Below are positions 50,219 through 58,540 of a stretch of 64,000 nt of DNA, piece after piece. The stretch comes from Strix aluco (taxonomy: Eukaryota; Chordata; Aves; Strigiformes; Strigidae): assembly GCF_031877795.1 (NCBI RefSeq), contig NC_133932.1, forward strand, positions 38,888,180 through 38,952,179, written 5' to 3'. A model generated the notes under the pieces. The model did no database searches, had not been told where the DNA came from, and saw nothing but the letters and a program-made list of their open reading frames with translations. The translations under genes were made by a program, and so were the position numbers. Positions within the stretch are counted from its first letter, which is position 1, and each line of letters begins with the position of its first letter.

Positions 50219-51040
50219 TTGATCAGACACAGTCAGAAAACTATCCATTCAGAAAGGTATCAGATCAAGAAAACGCTGCACTGTGCAGCAGTAGCCATCA
50301 GATGGTGCTCCCTGTGCCTCTATCAGCTGCTCCAAGACCTGTTTGCACTAAAATCTTCAATAATTCCTGAATTTTTGGCTCAGTCTGTGGGACAGGGCAG
50401 CCTGGAAACTCACTTCTCTTTCAATGACCTTTGCAACGCTTCAGTGCACTTCAGTCCTGTCTTAAAGTCATCCAAGTGTCTTCCTTTCCAGCATGTGAGA
50501 TGGCATAAGAGTTGGGAAATGAATAAATTTCATCACTCTGAAGAGGTGACATGGAGCAAAGAGATGTTGGACAGGCAACGGGAACTTCTGCTGCCTGCAG
50601 GTCATCTTGGCTGTGCCCTGGCAGGAGACTCTGTAGCTGTGTTGTCACAGGCACAAAGAGCCATGAACCTCTCTACACAGGCAGTTAAGCTCATGGGGGA
50701 ATTACAATCAAAAAAAGGAAGGGATAAAGGTGTCTGGGAATCTCAGTGTGATCCTACCTGTTTCTCTGAGCACCTAAATACCAGCTTAAAGCATAGCTCT
50801 GAACTCTGTGAAAACACTGAAGAAAAAGCTTTTGGTTTGTTTTCTCTATGCACTCCTCTTCTGCTTGCTTTTGTATGTCCTGAGTTGGTGCAAGATGAAG
50901 TGAGAATGGAGAGCAGCACGTCTGCAACACGTGCCAGTGCAGTGGTCAGGGAGCAAGGAGCAGTCACCTGCAGACTGAGACAAGGGACTGATGTGTTTGC
51001 TGGACTTAACCACTGCTGTTGTGGCAATGCAAATCACTAA
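50219..51040 (+). CDS. Unassigned 273-codon open frame with nearby poly(A) signal
   Basis: Open from a TTG (no ATG at the left edge), ending in TAA at 51038. It is far longer than other frames in this non-repetitive stretch. An AATAAA at 51104 lies about 65 nt after the stop, as in a terminal exon. The protein has scattered Cys and no signal peptide, membrane span or motif I know. Codon use is unremarkable. It may be the last exon of an unrecognised gene, part of a long non-coding RNA, or chance. Confidence 0.2.
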   Translation: MIRHSQKTIHSERYQIKKTLHCAAVAIRWCSLCLYQLLQDLFALKSSIIPEFLAQSVGQGSLETHFSFNDLCNASVHFSPVLKSSKCLPFQHVRWHKSWEMNKFHHSEEVTWSKEMLDRQRELLLPAGHLGCALAGDSVAVLSQAQRAMNLSTQAVKLMGELQSKKGRDKGVWESQCDPTCFSEHLNTSLKHSSELCENTEEKAFGLFSLCTPLLLAFVCPELVQDEVRMESSTSATRASAVVREQGAVTCRLRQGTDVFAGLNHCCCGNANH

Positions 51041-54000
51041 CTCATTGTCACTGTGGTCTGGCATTGATGGCAGCTCCTAAACTTTAATTTGTCTCATTGC
51101 AACAATAAACATCCTATTTTTCTATTAATTGTACCTCAAGTACATTCAAAATTGTAATTTGATTTCTCTCCTCACATTCAAAAGGCTTATGCTGCGTATG
51201 GGCTCTTCATCTTTTCAGCTGTTCCTTGTGGAGATTTTTACATTGGATTCACTGAATCAGCAACTTAAGTGAATTAATAATAAAAAAGATATAATTTTAT
51301 GAGCATAGCCAAATTATCTGTGTAAAAAACACCCTATGAATCAAAAATGTAATTAAATATTAGCTCTCAGCTAATTAAAAAATATGATATTCCAACTGTC
51401 ATTTTCCTCAACTATCACTAAGGTCATTTCACATGTCCAGTCATTCCACTTGTCTAAGGAAATGGTTAGTTGCAGAGTGCCAGCTATCAGTGAGCTTGCT
51501 TGTTCTGGAGTATCACATACAAAAGCCTGAATATTGCGCCATTAGTTTTTAAATCCTAATTGGTGTTTAAAGAAAATATCCTTTTCCTTCACTTCTGCCT
51601 AAATCCCTGACTGGTACTCACTGAAGTCACCCCTGGAACAAGGAAATAAGAATACATGATTGGTAATATATGGCAACAGGAGGCTATCTGCTTGCCTCAG
51701 GTTTGTCACTGCTGTGTCACTCAGCCTATAGGGCAAGTCATATGCTATAACCTTATAGCCATGTGCTAGTGAACAGCCCTACAGAGCCAAACGGGTGGGC
51801 GGTATAATCTCTCGGCTCTCATTTCTGTCTTTCCAGAAGAAGTGGACATGGGAAGACCAGCTCACCCTTGGCCAGGGGTGGGGACTGGGGGCTGCCACCT
51901 AGCAGGGCTGTCCAGGAGGAGGGAGCCCTCCCTGCAGGAACCATGGCTTTATCCCTTCCCAGAGATGCAGCTATATTTGCTGTATGATGTTGTGACAGGG
52001 ATGAGTCCATTTGCCTTGCCTTGGGCTGGCCTCTGTTGTCAACAGAGAAAAATTATCACCTTCAGGACATGATTCATCTGCCCTGTTTTAGGTGTCTACT
52101 TCAGATGAGATGAAATCACCCAGAAATGTCCATTTCTCTCCATTGACTCTGAAGGGAACCTAGAGCAACACTAATTCATAGACACCTACATTGCAAGACA
52201 GCTGTAGGTGCTCAGAAGAAACCCGCCTCCCCAACTTTTATGCCTTTGAAGAAGGTACCAGCTTTGTCCATCATGCCAACACCTGGTGAGGTGGGTCAGC
52301 AGATTCGTGGCATTATAGGCCTGGGCAGGGCATTATATTGGGTCATGGAGAAAGAGCAGCAATTTTTGCAAGTATGGGGAGTTCAGCAGCAGCAGCAACT
52401 AAGTGGGAGTCTGTCGCTCTGCAAGCATACAGCTGGCACAAGAATTTTTCTCTTTTCCAGGATTTTGCCAATAATGGCCCATAGGGTTTACTTACCACAG
52501 CACCTTTCATGAATGGTCTTTCCTCCCCTCTTCACTTCAAGTATAACTCCGGTGGAGGTCTCACTAAACAGGACTTTGGCCTTGGAGGAAGACACGTGGG
52601 ATAGGACATACATCCCTCATGTCTTTCCATACCATATCCCTCTCGCCGTGCCTGTCAGAATGCATCTTGAACCCACCATGCCCATGTTAGAGATGTGCAG
52701 TGGCGCCAGCACACATGCCCTTGTCTCCATCGCAGCGCTGCTGCCTCCCATCCTATGCAGCTTGCATGTAGAGCTGCAGCCAGATCACATGTATCAGCAA
52801 AGACTGGGCAACCCAGGACCCAACAAAGGTATGCGTGTGTGCAGATTATGTAGAAGGAGTGAGAAAGACAGAAAAAAAAAGGATTAAAGCAAGGACAAGC
52901 TGAAAATTCCTTTAATCACAACTTAACAGTGCATGCTGGTAGAGCTAAAGAAATGGTTAACGAGAGTTGTGACTGCTTCACTCCTTCATGACAGATCACT
53001 GCCCAGCCTTGCAAACTCGTGCCTACTGCACGCAGCCCTCAGAGCAGCGAGGAAGCAGGGATGTGTTATTACTGTGCAAGCCTGACAGGAGACGCCTGTT
53101 CTGATTCCGGCTGCTAGCAACCTGCCTGCCTCAGACAAACAAGCTGGCAGCAGCGGATGTCTCATCTGATAGCGTGATAGAAACCAGATAAACCCCTCCT
53201 CCTCTTCTTTTATATTTTGTATGGGCATGAAGCCTGATATTAATAAGAGTGTGGTCACACTGCTCTGTGAACAATTTCCTCAATTCCAGCAAAAAGTGCT
53301 GGAAAACTTAGAAGAGAGTGAATTTGCAGTTTATGTCATGCTTGAAAACTCTCTTTTCCTTGATTTGTTCAGTTTAATGCTAGTAACTGGTTCCTGCTTC
53401 TCTGTAACAACTCTGTATTTGCTGGGTTGTCCTTAATGCCTTTTGCAACACGATGGTGTAAATGTATGCAAGGTGTATTTACAGTTCACTTACAGGAAAA
53501 TATGGTCTAGGCTGTCACTGCCAAAAAAAAAACTGGTAAAGGAAGCTCTTGGGTCACTGTAAAGGGTAATCTGATTTTATTCTGCTTGTGCAATGTCAGA
53601 AGTGATTGATATCTTAAATATGAGGAAATGGAGTTTCCTGCTTTGTCCTACAGCTTGTATTGCAATTGTCTCTGTCTCATTCTCTTTTATTAAATGATCT
53701 CTCCATGGGTCTCCATGGGTAGCTGGGAACAGTCTCCCTTTTCATTTTCTACATTGTACAATGCAGTTTGTAATTATTTCACGATGACTTTAATTAGTCT
53801 TTCTTTCATTAAGGTTACAAGCACCACATTTAGTGATATTTTGTTTTTTAGCTGACTACTCAGCTCTTAAAAGAGCTGGGGGAGTTGAGGGGCTTAAAAG
53901 AAAGTGAAATGGCTATTCAATTTTGGATTTACCTCTGACACAGACTCAGAGTACACAACTAGTTGTCATTTTTTTCAGACCAAAAGCATTACACTGGAAA

Positions 54001-54496
54001 ACTGACAAAGTGAAACAGCTCTGCAGGATCCTGCTTGTTTTCCTGTCAGCTTGCTCAGACTCTGGCTGGGGAGGCTGCAGGTGCTGGCCTTCAATCCACC
54101 ATGCCAGCTAGGCTGGCAGGGAGCTGGGCAGTGAAAACTTCCATCCGTGACTTGCCTGAAGGCTCCTTCTTTCCCTAACCCTCTTCTCCTCTTCACCTTC
54201 CTCTCCCAACAAAAAGCTAGTAGGCTCCTACAAAACTGGAAGTATATCTTGAATGAAATGATGTTGAGACTTTTCCATCTGCTGTAGGGTTACATTGTCG
54301 TGTCCATCAGGCCTGTCCTCTTGTATTCAGAAAAGTTATCTGAGCCGAGTTTGAGAAATTGCTGTTAGTCCGGGATGCCCAGGTGTGTGGTCTTGCCCTT
54401 AACAACACGGCCTGCTGCCACTGAGCATATGTTATACCATGAGCGTATGCATGCACCAAGGGTGCTCTACATCTGAAAAGTCCAGATGTCCGCAGT
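51041..54496. other. Intergenic sequence without recognised gene
   Basis: Only short frames. A 71-codon ATG frame at 53221-53436 shows no known domain. A short CAG run lies near 52387 and a 10-bp direct duplication (TCTCCATGGG) near 53698-53720. Confidence 0.5.
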
Positions 54497-54860
54497 TGTC
54501 CTGGTTTAACCAGGATAGGGTTAAGTTTCCCCAGCAGTGGGGGGGAGCTCTAGCCGGGTTATTCAGATACCATGCTTATGTCACATCCTGGCAGGTCACA
54601 TTTTTCCTGGCGCGGGAGCGTGGTGCACGTGTGGTTTTGTACATCTGCTCCTCTCACTGCTGTATTTGGTAGCTATTTTGCTCTGTTCATTGCTATCACT
54701 ATTACTGTTATTGTTATTGTTGTGGTTTGTTGTGTTGCTATTGCATTGTTGCATTAAACCTTTCCTTATTTTAGTCTTGGGGCTTTGTATTTCACTCCCT
54801 TTGTGGGGGAGGGGCAGCGGCCGCGTGGTCTCAGACCCCGGCAGGGGCTAAACCACCACA
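54497..54860 (+). mobile_element. Solo LTR of an ERVL-type element with 5-bp target duplication
   Basis: Starts TGTCCTGGTTTA and ends TAAACCACCACA, i.e. TG...CA with imperfect inverted ends, 364 bp. It is flanked by GCAGT at 54492-54496 and again at 54861-54865, a perfect 5-bp duplication. An ATTAAA at 54753 may be its poly(A) signal. No internal retroviral sequence is present, so it is the product of LTR-LTR recombination. Strand is assigned from the ATTAAA. The ERVL call rests on the 5-bp duplication and is less certain than the LTR call. Confidence 0.85.
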
Positions 54861-54865
54861 GCAGT

Positions 54866-56349
54866 GCATGCACAGATGATGTGGAAAGTAGATCTGAATA
54901 GTTCAAAATAGAAAAAGGGAACAGAGGGATGCTTACTGTACATGCACTACACAGAGTGCACCTTGGTGGAAATAAAAGTAAGAAGATTCTACCATGAGAG
55001 ACGTGCTGTAATCTGAAGCTGTCAACAGTGAACCAGTGCTGGAACTTTTAAAAGTACCAATTTGGTAACATTTAAAAGCATTGTGCCCAGCAGAGGGTAG
55101 CTCAGTATCTCACTGGACTGGAAGCCAATGGTTGCTGAAGGACCACTGAAGCAAATCTGCCTGTTCACAAGCAAGGCAACAAGAGAAGAGGCCCAGTAGA
55201 GCTCTGTGTATGGGACAGACCCACTATGAACCTGACATGACTCATAGCACTGCAGAAAATAGAGTAATTTAATAAAATTTGGAAAAGAGCTGCATGGCAT
55301 GAGTAAATCAATGAAGACAGTGAAGTACTTTTCAGGCCCTTAGGATGGAAGATGACACTACATAGCATTTGCTAGCACTAAACTTGTAAATCATTGGCCT
55401 GGATAGTTTACAGTTGTGATTCCTAAAAATATCTCTACAGCGAACCTTGATCATGTTGAATGAAGTTCGGAGTCCTGGGGAAACATCATTATTCCTAAAA
55501 ATGTTGCATCAGAATTCAGAAGAGGCCAGACCAATGGCTGGATTCAGTTGGAGTCTGTGACACCAGCTCAAGGCAAAATAACAGAATGACTTTAATAATG
55601 AACTATAACATCAAAGAAGATGTGTAATGCCATGCGCTGAGAAGACTGAGTCTACCCTCGCCAGGTCAGGCCTTTTCTATGAGCAGGTGTGAGCCTGATT
55701 TACGAAAATACATGCATGCTCACACATGATATAACTATATTCTTATGAGATTTGACTTAGTATCCTATGACAATCTGTCCAATACTGTACAATATCATAA
55801 AATAAGATAAATAGTTTAGCAACTGGTAAACTAACATACCTCACAGAATCACAGAATCATCTAGGTTGGAAAAGACCTTGAAGATCATCCAGTCCAACCA
55901 TCAACTCAATATTAACAGTTCCCAACTACATCATATCCCATACCTCAAGGCAGTTATCACTAGGGAAGCTTTTAATGGGCATGTTTTGATTAAGACTGCA
56001 CTGAAGATAGTGTTAGGCCTGAAGTGATTAAATATTTGCATCAGTGATTCAGAAGTAAATATAACTCCTCCGCTGATTAAGGTGTGTGACTTATGCAGAA
56101 TGGTAAACAAAGAGGCCAGAACCGTTGCATGCAACGATCTTGACTTCTTAATAAGCTTGACCCACTTGAGTGATATGTATTTAAGTAGTTGAATGCACAG
56201 ATACACTTTTAGGAATAAGTAATGAAGGTCATGCCTACAGAATAGGATGCTGTATCCCAGCAGGAATGGACTCAGAAAAGGATCTGGCAATAGAAGGATA
56301 AGCAAATCAACATGAGCTCCCACAGTTATGCTGTGGCCAAAAAGGTTAA
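54866..56349. other. Intergenic sequence left of the retrovirus
   Basis: No gene recognised; holds one CR1 tail (55841-55925). The six bases before the LTR (GGTTAA, 56344-56349) are the candidate target-site duplication, whose partner lies outside the window. Confidence 0.5.
55841..55925 (-). mobile_element. CR1 LINE 3'-end fragment
   Basis: TCACAGAATCACAGAATCAT followed by CTAGGTTGGAAAAGACCTTG and the rest of the conserved CR1 3' UTR, in reverse complement. Short and 5'-truncated, well preserved. Confidence 0.9.
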
Positions 56350-56403
56350 TGTTGAAAGAACGCAGAGGGAGCCCAGCCATCATTTAATGCACAAAGGCTC
56401 AAC

Positions 56404-56409
56404 TTTATT
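56404..56409 (-). terminator. LTR polyadenylation signal AATAAA
   Basis: Perfect AATAAA on the - strand, 13 nt after the TATA box. It probably lies at the U3/R border, with cleavage shortly downstream. Confidence 0.75.
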
Positions 56410-56422
56410 AGTACTCACACTT

Positions 56423-56430
56423 CTTTTATA
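56423..56430 (-). promoter_or_regulatory. LTR TATA box (TATAAAAG)
   Basis: TATAAAAG in the U3/R region of the 3' LTR; the same sequence occurs in the 5' LTR at 63803-63810, where it would drive the provirus. Confidence 0.75.
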
Positions 56431-56608
56431 TCCACAATAATTAGTTCATACATATTGCAAAAAGCAAGCTCCTTATAGGTTGCTAAGGTTAGATACATTG
56501 GTTGCTAAGGTTAAATACCAATCTCTCCCCTTATGATTTCTGCAAGGCCTTCTACATAGTCCTGCTTCTGTTCTTTGTTCTTCTTTGATACTTTTCGGTA
56601 TTCTCCCA

Positions 56609-57922
56609 TCACGTCGCCGTTGTCAGCAGTTCCTCGGTGCTGTGCCCTTTCTCACGTAGCCAGTTGTTAGCAAACTGCTCCACATCTCCCCCGTTTTCTT
56701 TTTGCACTTGTGCTAAAAATATTGCAGAGGCAGTCTTCTGCAGGGCCCTTTGCAGAAGATTGACAATACATGGCAACATCAAAAGCACAGTCACAATTAC
56801 CAAGATCATGACCCCCACAGACTTGATCAGAGATATTAACCATCCTGAAAGTCCCCAACCTTTAAACATCCTTGTTAACCAATCTAATCCATCATCTTCT
56901 GTTAAATGTTTGACACCATCCTTTAGCTGCTGTATGCTTTTAAAAATAGATTCTGAGTGGTCAGACAAATTCATGCAACACATTCCTTCAAAATCTTCAC
57001 ATCCATGTCCTTGTGCTAAAAGCAAAAAATCAATTGCAGCTCTGTTCTGTAAAGTAGCATGTCTAACACTATCAACATCAGTTAAAAGACCACTTAAAGC
57101 TAAAGAAGTAGCGTTAGTCTGTTTGCTAAGCCAACATCCCAACTTATTCAAAGTAGTTAAGGCATTTGCAACCCCAACTCCTGGTGCCAATATGGAGGCC
57201 GTTATGATTTGGCCTGGATTCCAGAATTCAACGTTATCTCGACAAGAACTTTCAAACCGATGAACGGTCCTTGGGACTCGCTTATGTTTTCGAGTCATAT
57301 TCAGAATCATTGACACATTTGGTGTTAATAACGTGAGACGTCCGAGGCTACACGGGCCTCCATTCAGTTTAGATGGGACGCCTCCCCAGGCACGATCTCC
57401 ACAGATTAGAAACACACCAGGAGGTAATGCAAGAGGAACAGCAAAAGATCGTGAGATGTTAGTCGAAGTATAATTGCACCAAGCAGTTGAATTATGATAA
57501 GCAGCATTAGTTGCATTCACATTTTGCCCTCTCCGTGTGGTGTTATAGGAGTAATTAAAAAACACACAAGCATCCATTATAACAGAGCCTAGCAACTCTA
57601 GCTCTTGGGGTTCTTGCGTAACCTGTGGAAGGTGACTGTATACACCATCCCAATTATCTGTACAATTTTTTGGAGAGTTGCAAAGAGAGAAAATCTGAAG
57701 GGTTTGTGGGATTGGCCATGTGTCTACTGGCACTCCCACCAAACAGGTGGAGAATGGATTTTCCGGATTCGCAGTAGAAAGGCACAAGGTTTCTTGATGT
57801 GTCATATTTGCCAAAGTTACCCAGACATTTTGTTTAGGTTGTGAAACCATCCAGCCTTCAGCTTGATATATTGTCCAAAACAGGCCAATCACGCTGGGTA
57901 GGATCTTAATGAAAGTTGCCAT
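56609..57922 (-). CDS. env: Env glycoprotein precursor
   Basis: 437 residues from the ATG at 57922, which abuts a strong acceptor (TGTCTCCACAG), as expected for a spliced env mRNA. Hydrophobic signal peptide at about residues 1-23. A surface subunit of only about 195 residues with many N-glycosylation sequons ends at a minimal furin site RVPR (215-218). The TM subunit has an internal fusion peptide between Cys 227 and Cys 263, an immunosuppressive-type region, the CX6CC motif (Cys 308, 315, 316), and a membrane span at about 370-389. This TM layout is that of alpharetroviruses. The whole Env is shorter than usual, mainly in SU. The last 24 residues are encoded within the LTR. No break seen. 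The GTG 12 nt upstream is not needed as a start. Confidence 0.9.
   Translation of the reverse strand: MATFIKILPSVIGLFWTIYQAEGWMVSQPKQNVWVTLANMTHQETLCLSTANPENPFSTCLVGVPVDTWPIPQTLQIFSLCNSPKNCTDNWDGVYSHLPQVTQEPQELELLGSVIMDACVFFNYSYNTTRRGQNVNATNAAYHNSTAWCNYTSTNISRSFAVPLALPPGVFLICGDRAWGGVPSKLNGGPCSLGRLTLLTPNVSMILNMTRKHKRVPRTVHRFESSCRDNVEFWNPGQIITASILAPGVGVANALTTLNKLGCWLSKQTNATSLALSGLLTDVDSVRHATLQNRAAIDFLLLAQGHGCEDFEGMCCMNLSDHSESIFKSIQQLKDGVKHLTEDDGLDWLTRMFKGWGLSGWLISLIKSVGVMILVIVTVLLMLPCIVNLLQRALQKTASAIFLAQVQKENGGDVEQFANNWLREKGHSTEELLTTAT
56685..56703 (-). promoter_or_regulatory. Polypurine tract
   Basis: AAAAAGAAAACGGGGGAGA on the - strand, one C in 19 bases, directly before the LTR start TGTGG. 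It primes plus-strand DNA synthesis. It lies inside the env frame and encodes KENGG plus flanking bases. Confidence 0.88.
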
Positions 57923-57935
57923 CTGTGGAGACACA
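57922..57935 (-). promoter_or_regulatory. Candidate env splice acceptor
   Basis: TACTTGTGTCTCCACAG followed at once by the env ATG; AG at 57924-57923. Strong by eye; use not proven. Confidence 0.65.
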
Positions 57936-57958
57936 AGTAAATTCCTAATCCTGATTAA

Positions 57959-58540
57959 TCAATTGTTATTTGTACTTCTATCTTGTATTGCTACGTAACG
58001 CCTTTTCATCTGTCCCCACCTACGGGGAGCAATCTGTATCCACGTAGGAATAGCACTATGTATGAAACACTCAGTCTGTAAACATGCAGATTTTGATTCC
58101 TGTTCTAACCGTTGCTTATGATGCTGCAGCCACCAAACAGCCGCTGCCAGGGATAACGACTCTCGATTTTCCCACAAACCGAAACACTCTTGAATTGGCT
58201 GCCCTGCAAACCTTGCTAATGCCCTCTGTGGGTTGTCATTAATCCATGTGTTACGACAGTTAATACATCTTAACCCAAAATATAGCTGTGATTGGTGTAT
58301 CCAATATCTTTTTTCACATCCTCCACAAAACACCTTTACCCACGCTTGATGATCTGGATTGTTGCAGTTTAAACAATTTTGCCCATTTCTTATTACATTC
58401 CCATTTAACCCCTCAATAATTCTCCATACATCTGACAATGTTGCCCAGTAAAGTGAATGTCCGAGTAGACCCTCAAGTTGGGTCAAAACGGGCTGGATCT
58501 TCAGCCGCTGTCGATGAGCTTGTCTCTCCTCTGGTGTCAT
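57959..58540 (-). CDS. Uncharacterised accessory ORF with three CxxC pairs, between pol and env
   Basis: 193 residues from the ATG at 58540. It overlaps the last 68 nt of pol in a different (not -1) frame and stops 36 nt before env. The frame is also open upstream to a GTG at 58606. Counting from that GTG, three cysteine pairs stand at 78/81, 94/97 and 114/117 (CLNC, CGGC, CINC), with several His between them, like a zinc-ribbon or double zinc-finger fold. The protein is Trp-rich and has a basic C-terminal patch (RRWGQMKRR). No signal peptide or membrane span, so it is probably cytoplasmic or nuclear. Simple alpha- and betaretroviruses have no such gene that I know. It is not rec/rem-like (no Arg-rich N-terminus). 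A spliced mRNA using the acceptor near 58589 could express it. Function unknown. Confidence 0.7.
   Translation of the reverse strand: MTPEERQAHRQRLKIQPVLTQLEGLLGHSLYWATLSDVWRIIEGLNGNVIRNGQNCLNCNNPDHQAWVKVFCGGCEKRYWIHQSQLYFGLRCINCRNTWINDNPQRALARFAGQPIQECFGLWENRESLSLAAAVWWLQHHKQRLEQESKSACLQTECFIHSAIPTWIQIAPRRWGQMKRRYVAIQDRSTNNN

Larger units (their letters stand above)
56350..56684 (-). repeat. 3' LTR
   Basis: On the + strand it runs from TGTTGAAAGAACG to CTCCACA; read on the - strand it starts TGTGGAGC right after the polypurine tract and ends TTCAACA. 335 bp. The last 24 codons and stop of env lie inside its U3. TATA and AATAAA motifs are 13 bp apart. Confidence 0.92.

Noticed and set aside
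56637..57263. 208-codon + strand ORF opposite env
   Set aside because: Shadow of env on the other strand, no own features.
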